Assembly (NCBI GenBank): GCA_002794785.1 | Contig: NBBA01000021.1 | Coordinates: forward strand, 620,001-684,000 | DNA from: Coniferiporia sulphurascens | Taxonomy: Eukaryota; Basidiomycota; Agaricomycetes; Hymenochaetales; Hymenochaetaceae | DNA: 64,000 nt | Reading direction: 5' to 3' | Shown here: one piece after another, positions 45,307 through 59,301 of the stretch | Layout of the letters: each line of letters begins with the position of its first letter | How positions within the stretch are numbered: position 1 is the stretch's first letter | Notes under the pieces: generated by a model | Database searches by the model: none | What the model was told of the DNA's origin: nothing | The model's input: the letters and a program-made list of their open reading frames with translations, nothing else | Program-made: the position numbers and the translations under genes

Positions 45307-47243
45307 ATGCTTTGCAAGTTTAAATTCCTCGTCTTCGCGTCTTTCGTCGCCGCAGTCTCCGCAAACCCAGTTGTCCGTGACCTGGTTGTGCACGAGCAGC
45401 GCGAGAGCGTCCCCGTCGGCTTCACGAAAACCGGCGCTGCACCTGGTGACAAGCAGCTCAACCTGCGTATCGCGCTCGTCAACAGTGACATAGCTGGCCT
45501 CGAGAATGCTTTGTATGCGGTTAGCACACCTGGCGACATTCGCTATGGACAGCATCTATCTAAGGAGGAGGTAAGATCACTCTTTTTGAGAGTAGAGCAG
45601 AAATATATCAGGCTGAACAATGTTTTTTTAGGTGGAAGATTTCGTTAAGCCTAGCCAAGAGTCGACTTCGAAAGTGAATGCATTCCTCGTCTCGTATGGG
45701 ATCGAAGCAAAGAGTATTTCTCCAGCCGGGGACTGGCTTAGTTTCTCCGTTCCGGTTAGCAAGGCGAACGAAATGTTCAATACCCAGTTCTCTGTGTACA
45801 AACATGATGGGACAGGGCAGGAAAGTGTGAACACCCTCGCGTATTCGATCCCTAGCGATCTTCGCGGTCACCTCGACCTAGTCCATCCGACAATTACGTG
45901 CGTATTTACTGTAAATGACTGAAAAGAGATTTCCGCTTTGCTGATTTAGAGTAGATTCGAGGATCCTTTCGCCGATCTCCCAATTGTCTCGTCACCCTCT
46001 GGGGCGCGGAACATCACCAAAAATGCAAGCTCCCAATCTAATTGCGACTCCGAAGTTACACCCCAATGTCTCCAGCAGCTTTATAACATCCCTACGACGC
46101 TGGCAACTGAAACTTCGAACACACTTGGTGTAACCGGATTACTCCAGCAGTTTGCCAACGAGGATGACTTGGAATTGTTTCTGTCGAATTTGCGTCCCGA
46201 CCTCTCCCCGGACACGACGTTCTCATTGCAGACGCTTGATGGAGGTTCAAATTCACAGGACCCGGAAAACGCTGGCCTCGAAGCAAATCTAGACATTCAG
46301 TATACGGTTGGGCTAGCAAGCGGGGTGCCCACAACGTTCATTTCTGTAGGCCCTGATAACAACGATGGCGCGCTTGGAGGATTCTTGGACATTGTCAACT
46401 TTCTGCTAGCCGAGAAAAACCCGCCAGGCATCCTGACGACGTCTTATGGGCAGAACGAGGGCACGGTGTCCGCCGCGTTAGCAAAGTAAGTTTTCTGCTG
46501 CTTATACCGATCCGAGCGCATGGCTTTTGCTAATTAAGAATTCAGCCAACTTTGCAATGCATACATGCAATTGGGCGCCCGTGGAACCTCCATTCTCTTC
46601 GCCTCCGGAGATGGTGGTGTCTCAGGATCACAGAGTCAACAATGCTCAACGTTCGTCCCGACATTCCCATCGGGCTGCCCGTTCTTGACTTCCGTGGGTG
46701 CGACGACCGGAACTTCCGAGACCGCTGCTGGCTTGTCCGCCGGTGGCTTCTCCAATATTTTCAAAATTCCTTCATACCAGTCGTCAGCTGTAAGCGCCTA
46801 TCAGAAAGCGCTTGGTAACACGAACAGTGGAAAGTTCAATCCCAGTGGTCGCGGGTACCCCGATGTATCCGCTCAGGGGGAGAACCTTTTGATCGCCCAA
46901 GACGGTCAGGGTGAGCTGGTAGATGGCACAAGCTGTTCAAGCCCGATTTTTGCGAGCGTTATTGCGCTGCTTAACGATCGTCTCGTCGCCGCTGGAAAAC
47001 CAAAGCTCGGCTTCCTCAACCCGTTCTTGTACTCATCTGTCGGATCAGCGGCGCTGAACGATGTCACGAGCGGTCCGTTCATTTCGTCTTGTTTTTTACG
47101 AAGATTGACTAATGTTTCTTGTGACCTCAGGTAGCAACCCCGGATGTAATACAAATGGATTCCCTGCTCGCAAAGGCTGGGATCCTGTTACTGGCCTCGG
47201 TACACCGAATTTCACCAAGCTATTGAAAGCTGTGGGGTTGTAG
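45307..47243 (+). CDS. Sedolisin (S53) protease, divergent copy D
   Basis: Secreted acid protease in the opposite orientation to copies A-C. Exons 45307-45570, 45632-45897, 45955-46485, 46546-47072 and 47131-47243 keep frame and give 566 residues. The signal peptide MLCKFKFLVFASFVAAVSA and pro-domain (RIALVNSDIAGLENALYAVS) resemble the other copies. Catalytic motifs are GLEANLDIQYTVGLASG, FASGDGGVSG and DGTSCSSP, with LNDVTSG and GWDPVTGLGTPNF. It lacks the shared YFDG/YYDG segment, having PDNNDGALGG instead, and ends shorter (KLLKAVGL). The body is clearly more diverged than A, B and C are from each other, so it probably predates their duplication. Confidence 0.94.
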
Positions 47244-48421
47244 CTTGTCCGTTGTTATAACGCGAAGACTGATGCCCAGGTCGACGTATTAAGAAAAGGG
47301 GATGGTACTGATCGGAATTGTGACTGGTAAGTATAGTAACGTTAACATGTAGCAGTCGAATGTTTGGAGTATGTCTTTAGTCGCCGCGAAATTGTGAAGA
47401 TGACAATTGTGAAGATGACAATAAGAGGTTGGAGCGTGCGAGAATGACAGGAGGGGTAAAAAAGCAAATTGGTGTATCGGTATATCAATCGTCAAGTGTC
47501 TATCCGGAGCGATGTTGCTCATAGCGTCCCGATCCTACCTACCCAAGTTTTACCGGGCTTTTCGTCCTCTTTCTTCCGATTCTCAGTCTTTCTCAATGGG
47601 GGGATCAGGATCATTCGCCTTTTTTAAGCCCATGTATAGAAAGAAGCGGTCTTTCATCCCATGGACAAAAAAGGGTCATAAGCAGTAAATGACTTGGATG
47701 CCAGGTGCATTAGTTAACCAATGATTATCCTCCCGAGCAATATCGGACTATTTTTTGAGCACGTACCAACTGAGGCTCGGCGATGCGGACGCCGGGAACA
47801 GAGATATTTGCTGTCTACTTCTCTAGCTCCCTTCTCCAACGTTATTACTTGTCAGAAATAGCAAAGCGTATGCAAGAAATGGAGCTACATGTGGACTATT
47901 GGAATAATAAATGCAGCGATGTCATCGGGGATCTGAGGCCTTGATTAAGGAACTTTCCTTGGAAACATGCGGGCACCAAAAAGTACGGGAGGGCAATTAA
48001 TCGTATTAGGGGCAGCCATATCAGAGACGCCCACAAACGACGCACTACCCTCGGTACACCACAAGGAATCACGGAACAGCGTAGAAATAGCACAAAGCTC
48101 TATGTCAAAAGAAATACATGTTTAAGCATACCAGTCGCATTTTTTATCCTTACGAACACTTTTGAAACAATTCATGAAGTATAAGAAGATGTGTAGGAGA
48201 TTGTAGGGATGGTGGACTAGTGCATTAAGCGGGATGAGGAACGTTTAGAAGGTGGGGAAGACAGTGAAGGATGGAGAGGAGGGAGAGGAGGTAGAACCTG
48301 ATTTCATCAACAAACAAAAACCAAATAGATGTATAAAAGGAAGATTAAAGAAAACCGGGATGTAAGAATTGATAGGGTAGTGCTGCTATATTCACAAAGG
48401 TGGGGGAACAAGCGAACATAT
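47244..48421. other. Intergenic between convergent genes
   Basis: About 1.2 kb between the 3' ends of sedolisin D and the NAP gene. No gene, terminal repeats or RNA gene were recognised. Confidence 0.55.
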
Positions 48422-49738
48422 TCACTGCTGCTTGCACTCTTCTGGTGCCTCAGCTTTCTTCCCGCCTGCACCGCCTTTTTTAGCAGTGGGGCGTTCCGTT
48501 GGGGCATCATCGTCAGAGTCCTAAAATCGAATTCAAGCCTATAAGAAGGGAGGAAATCTCAAACAATCACGGAGGGCATTACCTCGTCCTCAAAATCATC
48601 GTCATCGTCGTCGTCGTCGAAGTCATCATCATCCATCTCGTCCGCATCAAATTCGAGCGCTTTGCCAGTGAAATAATCGACAGCGTGCGGAATAATTCGT
48701 TCCTTGATATCTTCTCCGATCTGGTAGTCAAGTTCAAGACGGCCCTCAAGGTCCTCGATGGCATCCTCATCGATTTCCTCATCATCCTCAGCTGGCGGCT
48801 CTGGCGGATTGAAGAAATTGAAGAAAGATTCAGCAGGGTGTGCCTTGCGTACAAGACGCACACGATTTGTGTCTGCGGCTAAATTAGTGAGCGTGTGGAT
48901 CCAGATAGACTTGCACGTACTCTTGTTGCGTTGCTTCTTCACCTCAAACTCCTTTGTGAGATCTTTTTCTTCTTTCCAGCGGATTTCCGTACCCCGTGCG
49001 CGATCGTACACGAAATCGCCGGAGTAATCGATCTCAGGTTTGTAGAAGTATGTCTTTTCGAGTACCTCATCTTCAAAGAACTCATTTTGTGTAAAGTGGA
49101 AACTGAGCCGGAAACCGGGTTGCTCGCCCTCGGTGAGATAGGCAAGGCGAATGTCGGTGAGATGACGCAGCGCGGCAGCATCACGATCGGTGATGAGCTC
49201 GCTAATACCAATATGATTGCGCAGAGCTGTGAGCCAGAACTCGGGGATCGGCGCCGATTCGTCACCTGTAGGCAGGGGTGTATGTTCCTCATCATCTTTA
49301 GCCGCTTGAGCCTCGCCTGCAGCGATCTCCACTGGTGTCGGAGGAGCTGCTCCGGAGATGAGTGCGTTTCGGCGTTCGTAGAATGGCTTCGTAAGCTCAA
49401 GGTACTGAGAGAACCCAGACAGATCAGAATAGTTCGTCTGCGTTCGGGTCCGGACACACCTTCTTTTCTAACTCCCAAACCTCGCGCTTGAATTGATTTT
49501 GCAATTCCGTCTGCTTGACCTGCACACCGAGCAGCCCAGCGAGCGAGCGTCTCTGCTCTACAGATAATGCAGCGAGTGGATCCCCGATTTCATCGTCATC
49601 TGCGCCCTCGGCAGCTTCCTGGATATCGGGCACGGTGGGGCGCGAGAGGCCCGCGGCAAGAGGTGCATTGACAAGCGGCGTGTTCTGAGGCGTCGGCGCG
49701 GCGACTCCAGGCGTGTTAATGGGCACATTCGTCGACAT
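48422..49738 (-). CDS. NAP1: Nucleosome assembly protein (NAP1 family)
   Basis: Histone chaperone that binds H2A-H2B and shuttles between nucleus and cytoplasm; in fungi it also links to bud and septum control. Exons 49738-49460, 49404-48583 and 48520-48422 keep frame and give 399 residues. The N-terminal helix region LAGLLGVQVKQTELQ and KKYLELTKPFYERRN leads to the NAP core: PEFWLTALRNHIGISELI, LAYLTEGEQPGFRLSFHF, FFEDEVLEKTYFY and SFFNFFNPPEPP. The expected acidic C-terminal tail follows (LEFDADEMDDDDFDDD and more), ending in a lysine-rich stretch, KKGGAGGKKAE. The start at 49738 is the first ATG and gives a normal length. Divergent from the GH1 gene. Confidence 0.95.
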
Positions 49739-52661
<2,923 letters not shown>

Positions 52662-54513
52662 TCGTACGTATACGAATAATGATGCCTCTGCCGGATTTTG
52701 GGCGGAATACTTTCGTGGCTTGGCAATTAAGGACAAATTAAAACAAACGAAATGTAGTAGTATTGTGATTCGTGATCCTAGCTCAAGAGCTAGAGAATTT
52801 TGTTCAATTCCGATGAACATTTTTAACCCTTATGAAAAATAAAAGTCGCCATTCTCGAGAAGAAGAAGTTCTCAACTATTTATTTTCCCACAGCAAGAGA
52901 CAGCAGTCGCAGCGCACTTTATTGAAAGTTGCGATCAATATATTTTACGTAAGCAGATATTAGATGACATAATCAATATATTCCACAAACAGTTTGGGAG
53001 CTCGACCGACGACTGTCGACGACTACAACGGCCTAACCTCACCTTTTTCTTTGCTCCAAATCTTACCCAAAGAAAAAGTGTTTATCTGGTGTGTACTTAC
53101 GATAAAGTTACGGGTTCTCAGCAACGACCTCTATGTGTTTCTTTCCCGCACCGAACGAGTGGGCTCGGTGAAAGCACGCGCTTGTATGAATCGCGACGGG
53201 CGGATAGCCGAGATAGAGACAAGGCAGGACACCTGGCTTCGCGTCGGTTCTCGTGCCGAATTTCGTGGCTTGCCTCTGATGCAGTGATGTGAACGCTATT
53301 TCAAAAGGTTTCATGGACCAAAAAAATCTGTGTGAGCATCGGAAACTGCTACCGTACCGGATCAAATACTAACATGGGTTTCTAGCGGTTGTCCCCCGGC
53401 GGAGCGATTAACCATCCTCTCCAGCTAGTTGAGGCCTCTGAGACCATCTCTGTACCGACGATACTCCTAGTTCTTCATTGATCTTCACTCGACGTGGGAT
53501 TGAAGTCAGACTTGGTCAGGATCGATCGGATAATCAGATGAGGATGCTGAACGGGGCGAACCATTTGACGAATAGCTCCGCATTTCTGTTACGTATGGCC
53601 CTCGATCTATCTTGTTGCGATCCTCGACCTAAGACGTAGACGATTTATACCTTAGTCGTCAGTATCTGGTGGTCTCATTTCACAGACTGAAGGAAAGCTG
53701 CACTTGGCCCCTTGATCCTGTCCGTGTCTTTCTCAACCCGCTATGATCGAACCCAGGGATGCGGAGAGGTCCTCGCGATGCATACTGAAGATCATGTGAT
53801 AGATGTAGGTCGCAATTGATTATGCGCCTTTTGAAATTTCTCATTCGAGTTTCCCCCTTAGCTGATGACCGGTTTTGTTTGCGCGGACTGAAATGGAGTA
53901 ATCCGACCTTGATGGATACAAATCACGGATAGGCCTGGATTTTGGTTGATGTGCCAGAAAACACCATTAACAGTGGTGGCTAAAACAAAAGACGGCAGGA
54001 GGCTGGTCGGTTTCGTCATTTGACAAGCGCCGCCTGCAGGTTTGCTAAATTGCTGTGCATGGCCGGGAGAATGTGGGGTTATTCAAGAACTATAACCATA
54101 ACCGGCTTGGTTGCGATTTTGGTGGCGACTATGGCTGGGGTTGTCTTCACTCACGTAAATCTGGAGTCGGCATCATATCGAGATGGTTGTCACTTTCCCG
54201 AAGATTATTGGCAACGCTTCATCTACATCACGTTGCTCTGGTTTCGTTACTGATTTGTCGACTACACAATGACGGATTAGGAAGGCGGAAATGATACCCG
54301 AGATGAATGCGGGTGGTTGTAAGTTGTTTCGCGTCCCAGGTTGCTGTTGCGCCAATCTTTTCAGTTCCAATAACCAATAGGACGACGTTCGGTGGGCAGC
54401 TCGGGATGTCGCTTGCGGTAGCAGAGCGGCGGAAGCAGATGCAGGGGCGTGGGAATATATGCTATTGTGCACTTAGACGCGTCTCAAGGCATGGCACCGA
54501 TTCAGCTCCCACT
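52662..54513. other. Intergenic, no gene recognised
   Basis: About 1.85 kb. A frame at 54020-54253 encodes one hydrophobic segment (ITGLVAILVATMAGVVF) but has no further support. No repeats or RNA genes were recognised. Confidence 0.5.
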
Positions 54514-57124
54514 ATGTCCATGCTGCTGGACGGCCGTCCCTCTGTCCCTCCGAGACCCTACAGCGCCGCCAGTATCCGCCGTGGCGGCCTCGTTGGTGGT
54601 CAAGCGCCAGTCCCGCCGCTCCCCACCGGTTATCGGTCAGGGGAGACCAATTTCCCGTACTCGCGGTCCTTGGACCCACTCATAGCTCCTCGTCCGCAAC
54701 GCTCCGACCCGAACCTACCAGCCCATGTAAGTTTATATGACATATTGTATATGTTGCGTCATTCATCTGTCAAGGTAGATGGCACGCACTCTCGTAGAGC
54801 GCAGTGCTGTGGCAACACCTCGGTTCGCCACACCGGGTCCTTCACCCCATCTCCGTCAAATGTCGTCGCCTGCAATAAACTATAATCCTAACTTCACCAA
54901 TTCCCAGCAATCTCGCGGTCCGCCTCAGGCATCACTTCCCCCGCCGACGTTCGCAGGTCGAGCTGGATTACCGTACATGCCGCAGGTGTCGCAGATGGGT
55001 ATGGGGGGAATAGCAACTTCAATGGCGTCTATGTCGCTGCGCGATAGCCCACTTCCAAGGATTCAGAGCGTGCATGGGATCATCAATTATTCGATGTCAG
55101 CGCCTCCGCTTCAAGCGCCTTCTGAACCAGCTTCGACTGCTCTTCTTACGGCTCCTCTTCCTACTATTTCTTCTCTTCAGGATGCCCTCTCAACTGTCCA
55201 ATCTCCAAGCGCGGACCCTGCCAGCCAGGTTTCGTGGATACGCGACGTTCTGCTCCTTGTTAACCGTGAGAACACGACAGCGGAGGGGGCTTCGGGCTTT
55301 ACGTCGTCTTCGCTACCATTGGGACCGAGCCTTCCATCAGGCCCCATCCATATCGCCGATCCACCGCTACAGCGTCTGGCGGACATAGCCATCCCGCTCC
55401 TCATCTCCCTCATACCGAGCTCTGTAGAGCCCGGCATGATTCTCGCTCCCTGTGTTGCTGAGGCGCTCTTCCTCCGCGCAACTCTTACCGCGTCGGGTGC
55501 GTTTCCCACGTTCATTCCTCCCTCTCCGCGCGTCGCGTTTCGCGAATTCGAAATAGCCGCGCGTGCAGGTCATCCGCAGGCATGGTTTCGCCTCGGCAGA
55601 GACTACGAGTCTTTCGGCGACGCACCTCATGCATTACAATGCTTCGAACATGGTGTAGCGGTGCACGACGAAAGTTGTACATACCGTCTTGGCATGGCAC
55701 GCCTTCTTGGCCAGATTGGCCTTAAACCCGACGTACCAGCTGCTGTCGAGCTTTTACATCGTGCGGCGGTGGGCGCGAGTATTGTGTGCCCACAGCCCGC
55801 GTATGTGTATGCGCTGCTCTTACTGAATGACTTCTCGCAAGTGTCCGTTCCGCCCGAACTTTTCATGCCATACATACCAGTAGGCTTGACTCCTGCGCGT
55901 GAGGCTCGTGCTCATCTCCAACGTGCCGCGTTCCTGCATTTCGTGCCCGCCCAGCAGCGCCTTGGACATGCTTATGAGTTCGCAGAAGCACCATTCCCTT
56001 TTAATCCCCTGATGAGCGTGCAGTACTACAGTCTCGCAAGTCGCCAGGGTGAACCCGAGGCCGATATGGCACTCAGTAAATGGTTCCTATGCGGCTCAGA
56101 GGGTGCGAATGGGTTCGCAAAAGATGAGGGTCTTGCATACACATTTGCTGAGAAGGCAGCGAGGAAGGGTCTTCCAAGCGCGGAATTCGCAATGGGTTAC
56201 TATGCTGAGGTGGGTATTGGAAAGCCTGTGGATCCAAGGAGGGCTGTAGAGTGGTATGAGAAGGTTAGTTTTTGTCCATCTCCTTCAAGCTCCTTCAAGC
56301 CTCTTAATAACTCTATACGGAAACTATAGGCTTCCGCGCACAGGAATCCAGATGCGGCCGCTCGCCTTGTAGCACTCACTGGGCCCACTGCCCAGGTGCT
56401 TTCACGAGAGCAGCATAACACTATCACTGAGAACAAGCTAGTGAGGACACGCACGCAGGCAAAGCATCGTTCAGATGCTGTCGAATTTGACCTGGATGCA
56501 TACGCCGGTCCAGGTTATGAACAAAACTTACGAGTCCAACCAGAACAACCTCGAGGACGACCACAACAGCAGATGACTAAACCACGCCAGGCCTCTCTGC
56601 CTACTCCCTTCCCATCTGAGCCGCCATTTATGGATCAATTGTCGTACCGTGATGAAAATCAGAATTACCCCCAAAATGATCCCCCTCGGAGACAGGCTAC
56701 CGCCCCGCCGCCCTCGCAACACATCCGCGGCGGTTCCTTTGGACTTGGACCCGGCGCTCCGATACAACCGCAGCAATTCGCCGATCGCCCACGTTACACG
56801 TTAGTCGATCCGGGGCTGGCAAGCTCCCCTCAGCCGAATGGAACGACGGAGGCAGGAACTTACGGACGTCGTGCCATCTCCACGTCTGCAGCCACGCACG
56901 CAGGTTCATTATCTCCATATCGTCGCCAGTACAGTGGCAACTCACCGAGTGAACTACCTCGCGCACAAGGCGAAATGCGCCAGCCGCCTTCCTCGTCTCT
57001 ACAGCCTCCAAATGTCGCACGTACTGATACCAACGGCGGAGGAGGTGGCACACGGTATAATACGTTCGCAGATATGGGCATCGAGGGGAAGAAGGTGGAA
57101 GACAAGGAGTGTCGCATTATGTGA
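54514..57124 (+). CDS. Sel1-repeat chitin synthase regulator, Skt5/Chs4-like, with CaaX box
   Basis: Scaffold or activator that in yeast recruits and stimulates chitin synthase III at septa. Exons 54514-54726, 54779-56263 and 56330-57124 keep frame and give 830 residues. Residues ~1-280 are disordered and Pro/Ser-rich. The middle holds tandem Sel1-like helical repeats (AWFRLGRDYESFG, YRLGMARLLGQIG, AQQRLGHAYEFA, QYYSLASRQGEPEADMALSK, AEFAMGYYAEVGIG, RRAVEWYEKASAH). A long Gln/Pro-rich tail ends in CRIM, a CaaX motif whose final Met favours farnesylation, as in yeast Chs4. The start is the first of two nearby ATGs (54514, 54520). The family call rests on repeat type plus CaaX. The donor enzyme for farnesyl diphosphate is encoded at 22579. 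Confidence 0.87.
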
Positions 57125-59301
57125 TGCGGAGTTCTTAGGCTTCCTTTTCTTCCTTTTTTATTTTTCATTGGTTTTAGTGTATCCTCTGGACGTTCTCCAT
57201 CCATCCTCTGGGCGACTTCTCTCTCTTGGATAATTACGTGTGGTCTTATAATGTGTCGACCCTCACTTCGATTATACGGTTCATTCTTCGCCATCCCTGC
57301 CGTTCATGTCATTTTGCAATTACTCCCAAAACTTCCTCTTGCTCCTTGTAAACCTCATCGGACCTTGCAATTTTGGGTTACGCTAGTTATCACAGCTTTT
57401 CATACCGGGCGGTCTCTTGCTTAAATCCTTTCGCTTTTGTTATTTGACTAACTCGCACGATTCATGAACATTTAAAGCCCTTATAAATGTGGACAATAAG
57501 AGTAAACGTGTAACACCCTTTCGTTTGTAGGCGTAAGTGAACATAATAGGATTGTAATACAGTTCGAGACTGTAGGCATCTTCGGTTGGGAACACTTTAT
57601 TTTTATATGCAACTCCTTTCTCAGTTCCTGAATGGACTGATGTTTGTGTCGGTCAAATATCTGTTTAACTTAGGAAGTGCATCCCGGGTTAGTAACTTGG
57701 CAATTGGTGGTAATGGACCCAAACTATTGTGACGACTATCCAATACATATCCTGCAATACGCAACTTCTGACGGCATTTGATTTTGACACAAGCCAATTT
57801 TCCCTGATAGCTTCATCTCATTATGACACGGACGGAGTACAGTATTCGACGCATGGGGAATTTTCCCTTGTTAATGCCTTCAAATCCCATGAAAGACGAC
57901 CGATGAAGTCTATAATTAAGTCGACTTAGGAACGTCAGACGGCCTCAGCCGGGTAATGAATTTTTCATCAATGAGATGGCACACGATTATCGGAGATTAT
58001 GCTTAATTTTATGCAAAGGAAGCAAATAAACACATTTCCACAGGGCTGGAGTCGGTACTTATGAACGGCGAATCAAAAATAACAGGAAAAGTTACACCAT
58101 GAGTATTCATATCCGGATATGCGAAGTGTCTAACCAACAATGGTGTGACTGGTGCCTGCATTATTGAAGCTCAGGAACGAGCACTCCACGCCCATTTTGA
58201 TGTTAGGGCATTGCTCTTTTCGCCGATAGTCGCGTTCGTACTTTGCCGGAACAAATGAATTTTGTCCATGATCAGCGAATGAGTGTATTAGGAGAGAACG
58301 AAAGGATATTAGCACCCTTGATACCGGTTTCGGGAAACCAGGATGTTCGAGACCTCTTATCGCTTGGAGACAGAAGATAATATGTTTGGAAGATAGGAGC
58401 ATACGTAAAAGTGAGGGACTATGCGTCTCGGGAGGAATTGCTTCTTAAAGGGGAGTTGCTAGGGATTGAGACGTGGCTTCCTTTTCCGTAGCTTTGAGGA
58501 GAGACTCAAAGTTTTCCGGCTTTTCCGATTATTATTCATTCAAAACCGGTGGGAACCTTACTCGCAGGTTTTGCCGCAAGTTGTACAGTACGGGCGTAAA
58601 GAAGATCCCACGGAGTGTCGCAGTTTCTGGGTAAGTCAATTGGCTGGTCAGCGAACCATCACCCGCGGGGTCGGTAAAACCAATTCATAGAGAAAAAAAT
58701 CGAAGTAAACGTGGATCACGAGTAGGTTGCAGCACGTCGGTCGTTAGCTCGCGTCCAGGGACTGGTGGAGTTCAAAATCATATTACGAAGTATGCTCACT
58801 GGGACAACCGTTCAAAAGCAGAGGTAGCCGTCCTAGGGTGTAAAATGATAAATTTAGTGTACGAAGAACGTATAACTACGATAAGGCTCAACTGCTTCGG
58901 AGGTATCGGTACGGACTATTTTGACTTGCAGCGTCGCTCCAATCACTGAGTGAGTATATGACGCACAAAACCCGATCAAGATTGCAGATCGACAGAAGTT
59001 CATTCCTAGAAACTCTTCCCCCGGGGTCTGGGGCCTCGGTGTGGATACTGCTCCACTGATGTTAGGATTTTCCTCATCCAGGAATACATTGATGACAAAA
59101 TAGATTTTTACGTGATTGGCATCTAAATACCTGCAGAAGAAAGTCAGCGCTGCAAGCGCGGAGTAAACATTTTTCAGAAGCAAGAAATGTGCAGATCAAG
59201 TAAATTCGGAACCGCATGCGGGATTAGGAGAAGAAGGTTAAGATGCAGCAAATCGTAAGACGCACATAGTTCTAGGTCCGACCGTAATATATCCACGCGT
59301 A
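57125..59301. other. Intergenic between convergent genes
   Basis: About 2.2 kb between the Sel1 protein and the potassium channel. A minus-strand frame at 58854-59183 has some hydrophobic segments (SALAALTFFC, IGFCASYTHSVIG) and may be a decayed membrane-protein piece; I cannot assign it. Nothing else was recognised. Confidence 0.45.

Noticed and set aside
48895..49491. 198-codon frame on the plus strand
   Set aside because: It is the antisense shadow of the NAP1 exon 2, whose protein is clearly the real product.
58854..59183. 109-codon minus-strand frame with hydrophobic segments
   Set aside because: It could be a decayed membrane-protein exon, but no family signature and no neighbouring exons could be joined.
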